A stretch of DNA of 64,000 bases from contig CM020512.1 in the NCBI GenBank assembly GCA_009823395.1, forward strand, positions 8,621,905-8,685,904, given 5' to 3'. The translations under genes and the position numbers were made by a program. The notes beneath the pieces are model-generated. The model saw only the letters and a program-made list of their open reading frames with translations, had not been told where the DNA came from and searched no databases. This document shows, piece after piece, positions 52,727-64,000 of this stretch (the first letter of the stretch is position 1; each line of letters opens with the position of its first letter). The DNA comes from Thamnaconus septentrionalis. Its lineage: Eukaryota > Chordata > Actinopteri > Tetraodontiformes > Monacanthidae.

Positions 52727-53063
52727 AAAAGAGTGCGTAGAGAGTAAAAGAATAATTCAAATAAAGAAGTGAGCATTTGAGATAGCCAAAAAGTGACAAT
52801 GCCAGAGGTCTGAAAAGTAATCTGTGGGACAACACTGTGTGGAGAGAGAGGGAGGGAGGGAATGAGGGTGGGATGGTGGGCTGGAGGTCAAAGGTTACAA
52901 AAGTCTTGGCGTTTACGCGTGAGATGGTGGCCATTTTTTTCCAGCCCTCTTAAAAGGGGAGATCAGTGTTTGTCCAAGTCGGTTAGCGGGAAGTCGGCCT
53001 GGCGAGACGACGGGGTCGGGGAAGGCCTCTCCACGACCTGTCGCTTCCAATCAGGGGTCATGA

Positions 53064-53118
<55 letters not shown>

Positions 53119-56100
53119 GTGTCGGCCTCCTGTCAGAGCGTCGTGGCTGCGAGGCCCGAAGCTGCAGAGGAGGATTAAGGGGTCCCACAACCCTGCGTAA
53201 ACATTATGGTAACCCCACCACCACCACCCACCCCCACCCCCTCATACACCCGCCTCCTCTGATCGGCTCACCTGTCTCAGTGGGAGCGCGGGAGATTACC
53301 CAGAAACCCCCTGACCCCGAATTATTCAGCCATTTAGCGCAAAGATGCGTCAGCCGGTGCATCGTCCTCCCAGGAGGAAAAAAAAAACTGAAAAAAGAAG
53401 AGCGCTCGGGTCAAAGCATCAGTCTGACATGTGGTTGGACTTTTTTTTTTTCTCCCCCCTCCCCGTTGGAATGCGAGACATGCTAAGAAGTTTGTTTTGA
53501 TGGAGAGGCTTTAGATGGCGGCTGTCGGCGCAGCGAGAAGATGCTGACTGGCCTTTCATCCAGATATTTCACCTCGGGGAGGGGGATTCACACACCTTGT
53601 AGTTGTCGTTGTTGTTGCCCACCTTGTTTGCTACATTAAACATCGACGAAAGACAATTTGTATAATTTAGAGACGGAACAAATTTGAACTGGGAATTTGG
53701 CAATTTGCATCACACAACATTAAAAAACCCAACCGACTCTTATGAAGCTTGTTATGAAATCTGGTTGACAGGTTGAGTTTAATTATCCCCCGTCAACACT
53801 TGATAATCTGCACTGCTGTTAGCGACGGCTGTTAGCGAGGGCTGCAGGAGACCTGTTGAAAATTCGAGGCTGTTCCCGGTCCACAAAACTGATTTTGTTT
53901 TTGTTTTTTTTGCTGGACGGCAGAATTATTCGGAGGAGGCAGGACTCAAACTCAGTCTGGAGCTCCGACAAACCGCTGAGACTGGATTCACACTGCAGGT
54001 CTTCTAATCGGTTACAATATCCGACTGTCTGGTCACATCCACCTTTAAAAAGGGAAGACGTTCCTCAAATCTACGATGTGAATCCGTCTAAAGTTTGCTA
54101 AAGATGCCACTGTTGTGGCTTCTTTAAACTTCATCTCTCTGAATCTCATCAGCTTCCAGCCTGGAGATCTGGAGGATCTTTTTTGTTTGTTTGTTTTGTT
54201 GTTTTCATTTATCCTCTCCTCTTTTCTCGGAGTGACGCTGAATGATGTCACGTCTCGTCCCGGCAGACAGAGCCGGCCTCTTTTTATGGTTTGCCGCCCC
54301 CCTCCCTGGCAATTAGCGGCCCGATGCCACCAGGTTGGACTGCGATGTGGCACGCACACGCCAGCGGCTTGCACCACACAGTGAGGACACTCCAGCCTGT
54401 CTGACCAAACACACAGCCGGAGAGTTACAGTCACGGGGAGGAGCCGTGCGTTTGTGAGGGTGGGGGTATGGAGGAGGGTGGGAGGGAAGGAAGGATTATC
54501 GTTTGAAAAAGTCTGAAGCATAAAATATCAGAACCTCTCATCTGTGACCAGAAGCGCCGCAGCACCGTCTGACCTCGTTCACCTTCTGAATGTGGGTTAT
54601 TTTGTTTTTGTTGGGGTTCCTCTGAAAAGTGTGACTCTGCAGCGCCAGTGGAGCTCTCTACCTTCTCCTCGCCCAGCAGGGAAAGCAAGCAGCAGCACAC
54701 GACCTTCTTATTGTTTGAGCAGCACTGTGCTCTCTCGGAGAGAAGCAAGCAGCAAAAATCATTCAATTTACTCGCTTGTAAAATCACTCAAATCAGTTGA
54801 TGTGCTTTGTGGGTGACACAAAGCACAATATTTTATTGTTTTAATTTTAATTTCTCTCTCTCTCTCTCTCTCTCATGTCTATGTATTTGCTCAGCTGCAC
54901 AGATCCCATCTGCACAGTGGCACTTTTGTTTTTGTGGCCTGTCTCCTGGTGCAGGAAGTTAACATTAATCCCAAAGCAAAGCTCCGACTGGCAGAGTTTC
55001 TGCTTGGTTCTGTGCTACTGAAAAAAGCCCTTGGCAGACCTTTCAGACTGATAATCTCCGGGTCTCCGGGTTGTCGCCATGTATGAGCAGCTTTAACGCA
55101 ACAGATTTAGAGGGGAAATGTTTCTGGGCTCAAATTGCTTCAGAAACTTTGGAAGTTGGAAAGGCCCGGCTTGAGCTGAAAGACTTTTATTTTGAAAAAA
55201 AACAAACAAACTGAGATGTCTGCCAATGTTTGCATAAGCAAACTGGGGGAAGTTCCAGATAGTAGATTGATGGATGAAAATAGTAAAAGATGTATAAACA
55301 CTACCTGAGCTGGCGGATGTGATAGCAGCTTGTAGTTTCTACAATGTCAAACAAAAAACTACACAAAACTGTAACCACCTAAAAAAAAAAAAAAAATCAG
55401 ATGTGAAATCTCAGCACAGTGAGGTTATTTTAAATTACCAACTTGAACACTTTGGTTGCATTATGTGAACAAAATACATTAGAAATAAATCTGCATTTGC
55501 AGAGACAAACACAGTTTTGTTTATATGGTTACAACCTTAAAAATGCTGCTGCCTTTTTTACAGAGAAAGTATTTTCCGAAAGTCACGTGCCATGAGTGAA
55601 AGTGGTCTTGTCTGTCATGTGAGGATTTAAATCTTCATCCTCATGAACGGCTCCAAACAGTCCATCCAGCTGTTTTAACACCTTCGCCTCTAAACCCTGC
55701 AAACATCACACTCCTCCTGCCGCGCACTTGTGCAACTTTCGGCTCTGCTCAGATTTGTGCCGTATTTACAAGACGGCGCGCCCTGCAGAGGAATTATTCC
55801 CAGATCACGGAAGATGAAGAAAAGAAAAAAAAATCCCAGATTTAAAGACTTTTTGGACATATCGTGGTTGTCAGCGAGGGCATGCCGGAGCGGCGCTCAT
55901 TAGAGGCTGCGAGCAGCCGTGCCGTCTTAGAGCTGCCGGCTGAAATTACAGGGGGGGAAAGTCCATAACCGTCACAAATAACAGCCTGCTGTGACAAGGG
56001 AAATTACACCTCCGAGGACCTGAACTTTTAATGTTTTGATATGATGCTCCGTATCAGCCTGAGGAATGCCAGCGTCATCAGCGGCATTTTGATTAAGTTT

Positions 56101-56163
56101 GATTCATTTGGCGGGAAGGAATTTTTGAACTAGAACTTTTGAATGTGTGACATATTTATACAG

Positions 56164-56167
<4 letters not shown>

Positions 56168-56255
<88 letters not shown>
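56168..56255. repeat. (TA)n microsatellite
   Basis: A pure AT run of about 44 units within AT-rich intergenic DNA; self-complementary. Confidence 0.97.
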
Positions 56256-56259
<4 letters not shown>

Positions 56260-57039
56260 AGCATTTAGAAGAAGAAAAAAAAAATGACCGTCTAAAAATA
56301 TAACTGCCAAAATAACTTTTATTTTATCCCACATGGCTGCAGGCACAATGTGTATGTGTGTTTGTGTGTGTGTGTGTGTTTGTGTGTGTGTGCTCCCATT
56401 GAAAACAAAAAAGAAAGAAAAGAAAGTTTAAAAAAGGCGAACTAAAGGTGATTTGAAGAACTTCCTGTCAGTCAGTTCCTGAGTGGACCAATCAGATTTC
56501 AACCACACGAGTCCTTTCATCTTGATTCTGATCCTGTTCCTTGGCACTCAGGCCAGCTGAAAACACTTCAGACTGGAGCTTGACAAAGTGGATGTGCGAG
56601 AGTTCAGGTTTGAAACTGACTGACCTGTGGCTTGCAGAGCTGTGAAATCAGTGATCCAAAGCAGGTTCAGTAAGTGTTCAGTTGTTTAGTTCTCTTTTCA
56701 GCGTTCATGCATCACTTTCCGTAGGTTGTGCAACAGTTTGATCTTTGATCAAGAGAAAAAAAAAAACACGAGTTAAAGCTAGTTTCACAGTTTTTCCTCT
56801 ACCGTGCAACCACCTTGTTGCACAAAGAAAGCCACACCCACGAGAATATGCAAAAAAAATAGCCACCTTGAAATTTTAACATTTTCGAGAATGTGGATTT
56901 TAATCCTCCAAAAACACAGGAAAACCTTCCTTGCAGGATTTGCTAAAGTACGTTTATGATAAAAGTCCTGCAGCACTGCTGCGTGTGAGGAGTTCCCACA
57001 GCCTCTCAGGTGTCCTCTGCTCAGGGCAGCCTGGCCCTG

Positions 57040-57078
<39 letters not shown>

Positions 57079-57244
57079 AAGGCTGCTATTGTCTGCTGCG
57101 GGGAACAGGTAACCGTTTGTGCCTGAGCTGGCGTGCACGCCCGCGTACGTGTGCATGTGTAATGGTTCCGCTGGTTCCTCACCAGCGGAGACTGACGAAT
57201 GACTGTGCTCGCCACAAGGTCAGGCCGGTACTGGCATCTGCGGG

Positions 57245-57282
<38 letters not shown>

Positions 57283-57624
57283 CTCTCGTTAAATGACGCT
57301 TCCGGCCTTTGATTCTCCAGACAAATAAACGCTGTGTCGAGGAAATCATTAATCTGGCTTTTCATCCACCTAGTTGGGCTTCACTTCTAATGGGTCAGGA
57401 TCTCCGTTGCTACTCCAGTTTTATTGTGACACCAAGAAAGGTGCAGAGGCTGCTGATTCCAACGGTCAGCTATCTGCATGAACACAATCTCAGAGGGGCA
57501 AAGCGAAAGCAGCCTTAAAGTCTTTGGTCTGTGTATCAGTTTTCAGCTGCTGAGCCTGAAGTCCATTCAGAACCACACCAGTCCGTTCCACCTCCCGTAT
57601 CGTTCTCGTTTCCACAAAACACTA

Positions 57625-57705
57625 TATTTAGCCCTTCATTGACGCCATTCTGGGTTTTCGCTTCCCGCTAATACTGAAGATTTGTTGCTTCCACAGGAGC
57701 TGCGA
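57625..57705 (+). repeat. Dispersed repeat family, copy 7
   Basis: A short fragment: tatttagcccttcattg, cgcttcccgctaatactgaa, gatttgttgcttccaca. It keeps only the left half of the family pattern. Confidence 0.5.
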
Positions 57706-57726
57706 GCTGTTTTGTAGCGTTCTCGT

Positions 57727-57771
<45 letters not shown>

Positions 57772-58069
57772 GAGACAGGATGGACCTTTTCTCATTTGTC
57801 AGCTCGCTGGTTGCTGTTATAAGAAATGCTGCTACTTAAGTAATGAACGTTCCACATGGCGGGAGTTTGGGGACCGAAGTGCATGTGCATGCATAGTGCA
57901 TGACTTATCATGTGTAGGAGCAAAGATGACCTGTTGTGAAACTTTCAGAAATACTTTGGGAATGTTTAAGAAAACATGTTGTTATGACGCTGATGCTTTT
58001 TAAAAATCATCTGCATAGAATGGAATCGATCGTGAGAGCAGACAGGCTGGCTGAATAAAACCCCCACAT

Positions 58070-58122
<53 letters not shown>

Positions 58123-58458
58123 CGTGCATGCACGCGCACACGTGTTTTACCTGGTGTTTAAGGCAGCAGTTAAGGATTACCTGCTCAGGAAGCAGGGGGT
58201 ATGAGGACACAAAAGTGTGTCTGTTTGTTTTGCAACGAGTGTGTGTGTGTTCAAGAGCGTGTCAGGCAGCCCAGGAGAGATAACTTTACGAGCCACTGCG
58301 GCTGCCTTCAAACAGACAGCTACTGTAAGCAGTTGATCAGAAAAGGAGGCGCGGGTCGAGAAGGCGTGATGGATGAGAGCAGATCTCAGGTGAAAGACAG
58401 TGGGCTGTCTTCCTCCGTCTACCTGGTGTAGCAGCGTCAGTGCAGTTCTGGCTTTTGC

Positions 58459-58498
<40 letters not shown>

Positions 58499-59006
58499 AA
58501 CCATGTTAAGTACAGGGGCTGAATACCTCGTGTGGAGTGGTCTTTAATTAGAGCAGGAAGACACGGCTCAGGAGACACACTACCAGACTTCCCTGTATGT
58601 GTGTGTGTCTAGGAGAGAATGACTTATGACTGTGAGATATCAATGGAGTCCATCTTGCCTTTCTAAGTCTATGTGTGTGTTTGATGAAAGTCTTGAAGAT
58701 GATCCAAAAAAAGAGGACAGAAAAAAAATTACATGGAAAGATTTTTGTGTTTTTAAAATGATCCCCCTCCCTAAACCAGTCAAATATAACGATCCATTTA
58801 CTTTTGTTTACTACTTTGTTGACAAAGTTGTTGACAGTAATTTAAAACTACTATTTAGCCATCTAACGACACTGAAGCTCTTGGACCCAACTCTTTTAAA
58901 GAGTAACTCTCTCAGTAGTATCGGCTCATCAGTGGTTCCCAGCTTCGCATAATAAATCCACGTCTTCTCCGTCTTGTTCCCGCAGCGTCCATGAGTCTGT
59001 TCAGCC

Positions 59007-62000
59007 ATGCTCCCTGGCTATGGATTCTCGCCGTTTCCTGACTTTCAACCCCACCTTCGCTGCCGTGGAGAGAGTGCCAGCATGTGGATCCCCAGCTCGG
59101 GAGACTCTCCGGCTCTAAGCGAGTCCCAGGAGGACCGGCGCCTCCCCTTCCCTTGTCACCACAAGCACGTGGCCGTGTGCCAGCAGGAGACGCTGTCGTT
59201 TATCGAGCTCCAGCCACCGGCGAGTCCCAAACTGAACGGCCTCGTCTCTCCGAGGCCGACCACTCTCCCAGACGCGCGATGCGCCACGCAGCCGTTGACC
59301 CTGAACGGTTTCAGGCAGGCGCTGAACGAACTGAATGATGCCCAGAATGGCTGCCATGGGACAGAAGGTGAGGATGAAACACCTCCGGCGACCATCAGCC
59401 CTCTGGCATCCGCCGGCGATGGCGAGCTCCAAGGCCCGGATGCTTTCAGGATTTGTTCGCAGGAGCAGAGCGAGAGGCCCGTGGCAGTGACAACTGTATG
59501 TCGTCCACTCCACGCCCCCCTTAGCCTCCCCTTGACGCTCCCCCTCTCAGCGCTGTACACAAACAGAGACTCGTGGGAATCTCAGTCACCTTGCTCTCCA
59601 TCCCCACCTGACGGTCCTGGCGTTCAGAGCCTGTATCCCGGTCAGCCTCAGAGGAGGACTTCCCAGGGATCACTGAAAGAGAAATCTATCCGTAAGTCTG
59701 ACAAATTGCAACAAAAGCTTGAAACCATGTTTCTTCTTGATCCGTTAAAACATTTTTCCCCTCTAATTGCCAGGGCGAAAGATGCAAGTTTACTCCCCAG
59801 AGAGCCTGAGCGATGAGTCTCAATGCAGCTCCATCCTGGATGCGGATTACATCTTCCCTGGACCTTTTGCATCCTTCCTGGAGGAAGACCTCAGTGGATT
59901 ATCTTCCCTAGAGGCTGTTTCAAGTCCGTCATCAAGCGACGGTGTCTCAGACCTTCCAAACTTAAGTCATGATGACATTTATGAACTCCCCACGGAGCCT
60001 CTACATATCATTGAGGACTCAGTGCCAGGACTCAGGGAGGACAGCGGCAGCATGGAGACATCGAGCGCGTCGGGGGGGAGCTTTTTGCTACGGGGTCGCC
60101 ACGGGGATCAGGAGCGACGCCGGTTCTCGGCTTCAGAGCTGATATCCAGACTTCAGCTGTCTCAGAGAAAGAACTCCTTCACCCTGAAGCTGGGGAAGTC
60201 ACTGTCGGCTCGAGTAGCCTCCCGGGACAGACAGGGATCCACCGGCCTCAGCCTCAACCCCGACTGTAAGTAGCCAGTCCAAGGTTACTAAATACCACAC
60301 CCATCGCTTGACAGCCCAAGACACATTTCCAATTTCTTTGTGTTGAAAAAGAAAGAGTGATTGAAATTTCCAACAAAAGTTTTTGTGCTCACTTCAGGTG
60401 GTTTTGGGCCAATTTGGATTTGGCACAAAGCTGGAGATCGAAAGATAAATAAATTGTGATTTGATGGAATTGATGTGTTCCCTACACATCCTCAGCATTC
60501 TATTCAGCCAAGTTATGGCATTTATTTTGTAGGGCCTCCTACTGGCGTTACCAGCCCAGCAATCCACTCCAATGGCTTGACAGAAATGTCCTGATTTTCT
60601 TGCAATAAACGTCAAATAGATTGTCTTTACTTTGATGAGAAAAAGCAAAGCACCAATTTCTTTTTTTCTCTAGCCAAGTCCAACGGCAAGCATCGCAGCT
60701 CGGCTGGTTCCACTGACAGCGCCCCCCACAGTCCCGTTGGACCTTCGCCTAGTTTGGTTCCTGGCAGTGAAGGCAGCATGCCTTTGCACCGGTGGAGCAC
60801 GAAACTCGCGTAAATGTCACGCTATGATGTTTTTTCTCACTTGAAGCTGCAAAGGGCTGCTGGCAGTCGTTCACGTGAACTCTTCAATTCCCTCACAGAA
60901 TGCGCAAGAAGTCCATAGAGGAGGACGCTGGTGCAATTCCCACAGTTGCCAATTCAAATCGCTTGTCACGGTTTTTGCCTGGCTGTAAGTTTCCCCCATG
61001 TATTTGTTAATTTGACAGACCAGTTTAAACATTACTTTACACTGTCAATGTCCTTTGCAGCCATTCTGTACCAGGAGTACAGCGACGTCGCCATCAACAG
61101 AGAGATCCAGAGGCAGCAGGGGAAGGAGCCAGGCACAGAGGAGGAAGGACTCAGGGACGAAGGGTCAGACGGGACTCCGTCCCCTTCTAATCTGTCTCCA
61201 TCCAGCTCCTTCCGTTCATCTCGGGGCTCCGCCTTTGCTCTGTGGCAGGACATCCCCGATGTCCGAACCAGTGGTCAGCTTGACTTCTTCAGCAACGAAG
61301 AGCGGAGGTTGCAGGAGGTGACTTTGACACTCTGAATGCTTTCTGACCATTGGACATGCACCACAAGAACCAGCTGATGTACTCTGTCGTCCTCAACACA
61401 GGCAAAGTTTGAGCTGGTGACGTCGGAGGCCTCATACATTCGTAGTTTAACGATCGCAGTAGACCACTTCATGTTGTCCCACGAGCTGGCAGAGTGTCTT
61501 GGAGCTCAGGATAAGCAGTGGCTCTTCTCCAAGCTGCCTGAAGTCAAACACGTCAGTGAGAGGTAAAGTCCTACGCTGACGATGTATTGGTGTGACTCCC
61601 CAGATTCTGTTTGATCATGTTTCCCCCTCTGCTCTAGGTTTCTTCAGGATCTGGAGCACAGGTTGGAAGAAGACATTCTTCGTTTTGACGTGTGCGACAT
61701 CGTCCTGGAACACTGCCCGGCTCTGCGAAGGGTTTATTTACCTTATGTGACCAACCAGGCGTACCAAGAACAGACATACCAGCGATTACTGTAAGTAGTG
61801 GCTTATTTTAACTAGGAACTACATTTACAACCACCTAGCTTTTAACCACCTGTAAAATAGCAATCCGCCAATGCTAAGTATCTAACTATACCTTAGGTGT
61901 AAGTATATGTGATTTATGTATATTATGAATAAGCACATATCGACAGGGAGACTATTATTTTGTTGTTACTTTTTACATTAACTAAACTAAACTATTTGTA

Positions 62001-64000
62001 ACTGAAAAAGTCCTTCATGGGTGAAACTGGGGAAATGAGTGCTGAAAATCTTTACTCATGTCAGAATTTGGTTTATTAAATTGTTCAGACAACAAAAGAG
62101 TCAGAAATAAATGAAAATCATCCAAAAGTAAAAAGTAAAGTTTTTTGTTTTGTTTATTAAGATACATTGTGAAACTTGCAATCAATCAGTGCGTAAAGCT
62201 TTTACTCTACTACTTAAAAAAAAAAGTGTCCAACTGTGCCGGACAATTCTGTCATTTCAATACCAAACTTCAAGCTTTCTATGATTTTCTTTTTTGTACT
62301 GAATGACCATATCCTTTCCTCTCAGGCTGTTCAGGTGTTATTTTACAACCACATGACTAAACTTGCAAATGACTCATTTAAAGGCTGTAGAATTTTTTTT
62401 TCCTTCCTCCCCTGCTGCTGGAATTTACAGCCTCTTTCACTAAAAGTCATTAAAATCATCTAAATTTGCTCATCTTGTCGTGTCAGGCATGAGAACGCTC
62501 GGTTCCCCGCCATCCTGGCTCGTTTGGAGGAGGACCCCGTGTGCCAAAGACTTCCCCTGACCTCTTTTCTAATTCTCCCCTTTCAGAGGATCACACGGCT
62601 TAAAATGCTGGTGGAGGTACGTGATTAAAATATTTACTTCATGTTTCCACTTGAAATCCATTTACGAGAAAGCTGTAAATGTGGTGATTTTGGGACCAGC
62701 AAAGCAATTTGCTGCCGCGGCTCATCTTTCCAGGGGCGTGTCGCCAGAGTATTGTTGACTCTCTGGTGACTCTCTTCGAGACGGATTCGGGATTGTATTT
62801 GTTTTTCTTTCTGCAGAACATACTGAAGAGGACGACCCCTGGATCTCGGGACGAGGACACTGCCACGAAGGCATTCAATGAGCTCAAAAAGGTGATTATT
62901 ATCTTTAATAACCACTTGGATGAAGTGCTGCTGCTGGTGCGGCGCGGCGGTAATAACCACGCTGGCGTGCGTCTCCTAGATCATCAAAGAATGCAACTCC
63001 AGCGTGCAGTCCATGAAGAGGATGGAGGAATTGATTCACCTCAACAAGAAGATCAATTTTGAGGGAAAAGTGAGCGGAGCGGAGCTTTGTTCCAACATCT
63101 TTGGCCTCCTCCAGTTTTCCTCCGGTGACCTCACCCAGCTCGTGCTCTCTACTTGCAGATCTTTCCTCTGATCTCTCAGTCCCGCTGGCTTGTGAAACAC
63201 GGAGAGCTGCTGGAGGTTGACACCCAGATGATGACCATGTCTGGGTCCAAGCTCAAGTTGCCCACCAAGCCCGTGTACCTCCATCTGTTCAACGACTGCC
63301 TGCTGCTATCCAGGAGGAAGGAGTGAGTAACCACAGTAGCAGACACCGATGTTCCACGCAAACACGCACCAGGAACTGTGATGAGTTTTTGTGCGAATGC
63401 ACAACAATACATGGCGTGAAGGCTAATGTGAAAATGATCCATACTGGAGATCAGCCAATAGTTGATGTAATTATTGTCGTCAGAAGAGCATTTATCAGTC
63501 AATCTCCTCCAATATCCATACTCACCAAAGACAAATTGGTTGCAGGTCTTTATTGAAGCAGAGTTCAGTGTTTTCCCATTCCTTACCAGTAGTGCCTTGT
63601 AATGCCATTTAGCTGTTGTGGAAGAAGACCCATAAGATTTGCGTCCATATGGTTATCAAGTAGGGCTGTTCAGTAAGTTTTCAAAGATGCTGATTTTTTT
63701 TTTTTTTTTTTTTTAAAGTTTGTTTATCATGAAAGCTTTGCAAATGTTGCCCCGTACTGAATTAGCAGTCTCTTGGAATCTAAAGTAAGACATAGAGTTG
63801 CTCTCCTGCTCTTTGGATTTTCAGAGGTCTCCCTTGACTACACTCCCTCTTCAACTAAATCTCTTAAAACGGCCTCTTGTTTTGCAGCCCATGGAAGTTC
63901 ATGGTGTTTGTCCACGCCAAGATTGGAGAGCTAAAAGTTAAGGACCTCAGCCAGAAACTTCAGGGCATCTCAGGCTTCATCTTCCACCTGCAGTTGTGCG
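59007..64000 (+). CDS. arhgef19: Rho guanine nucleotide exchange factor 19 (WGEF), truncated by window end
   Basis: An ephexin-family RhoGEF that catalyses GDP/GTP exchange on Rho-type GTPases at the cell cortex; WGEF has been tied to RhoA and noncanonical Wnt signalling. Exons: 59007-59691, 59774-60265, 60674-60809, 60899-60984, 61061-61317, 61402-61562, 61638-61790, 62487-62616, 62817-62891, 62980-63069, 63159-63322, 63888-64000 (open). The N-terminal word [12 protein letters not shown] and later [19 protein letters not shown] and [10 protein letters not shown] match ARHGEF19 among the ephexins. The DH domain runs from about residue 553 ([17 protein letters not shown]) to about 755 and the PH domain begins near 756. 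The expected SH3 lies beyond the edge. The exon containing the start is entered by an acceptor at 58985. ATG 59007 is chosen as the first in frame; an ATG at 58991 opens only a 16-codon overlapping frame, and 59082 is an alternative start. Confidence 0.94.

Larger units (their letters stand above)
48274..58985. other. Long gene-free stretch rich in microsatellites
   Basis: No conserved coding exon seen on either strand. Repeats include TG 49117-49150, TG 49276-49320, CA 49397-49477, TG 50530-50556, (GGAT)n 51988-52023, CA 53066-53113, TA 56168-56255, CA 57042-57071, TG 57247-57277, CA 57728-57769, TG 58073-58120 and TG 58460-58496. Long peptides made only of Cys-Val or Thr-His come from these runs. 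It also holds the 52087-52726 transposon and two dispersed-repeat copies. It may be the first intron of arhgef19. Confidence 0.6.

Noticed and set aside
52062..52729. A host gene encoding the Myb/SANT-like frame
   Set aside because: The frame sits inside an element with terminal inverted repeats and 3-bp duplications and is broken into two phases, so it is a transposon relic.
63660..63720. Second hAT element beginning tagggctgttcagtaa in arhgef19 intron 11
   Set aside because: Only the first few bases resemble the 21731 element; no matching right end or target duplication was found.

Overview
The window reads as a compact vertebrate genome, most likely a percomorph-type teleost. The evidence is GT-AG introns of roughly 75 bp to 2.5 kb, many long CA/TG microsatellites, a tRNA-derived SINE of a form common in fishes, and several hAT-like and Harbinger-like MITEs. 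It is not bacterial: there are no operons, and every gene is interrupted. The species cannot be named from the sequence.

Five identifiable genes all lie on the + strand. zbtb17 (Miz-1; 1945-6685) encodes a BTB domain and 13 C2H2 fingers. ddost (8246-11599) encodes the 48-kDa oligosaccharyltransferase subunit. plekhm2 (SKIP; 12991-24533, 20 exons, 1023 residues) encodes a RUN/PH lysosome-kinesin adaptor. An ano7-type TMEM16 gene (30004-43114, 23 exons, 920 residues) follows. arhgef19 (WGEF; 59007 to the window edge) is cut off inside its PH domain. The 3' end of an unrecognised gene lies at 178-409. The exon chains were rebuilt by splice consensus and phase. Four reading frames close perfectly. 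zbtb17 is one base short, which points to a single-base loss in its linker exon.

The genes are not a pathway; this is a conserved block. From general knowledge, the human counterparts of zbtb17, ddost, plekhm2 and arhgef19 all lie in 1p36. The human neighbour of ARHGEF19 there is an ANO7-like pseudogene, whereas the working ANO7 is on 2q37. The intact ano7 gene here may therefore preserve the ancestral locus.

The space between genes is mainly repeats. plekhm2 introns carry three MITEs with visible target-site duplications, one of them starting 10 bp after a splice donor. An ano7 intron carries a SINE split by a Harbinger-like MITE and a short interstitial telomeric repeat. A degraded dispersed family with a CTTTGTGA-TCACAAAG core recurs at least seven times. 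The 15 kb between ano7 and arhgef19 has no gene I can support, but it holds possible noncoding leader exons for arhgef19. No CRISPR array, rRNA or intact tRNA gene was seen.
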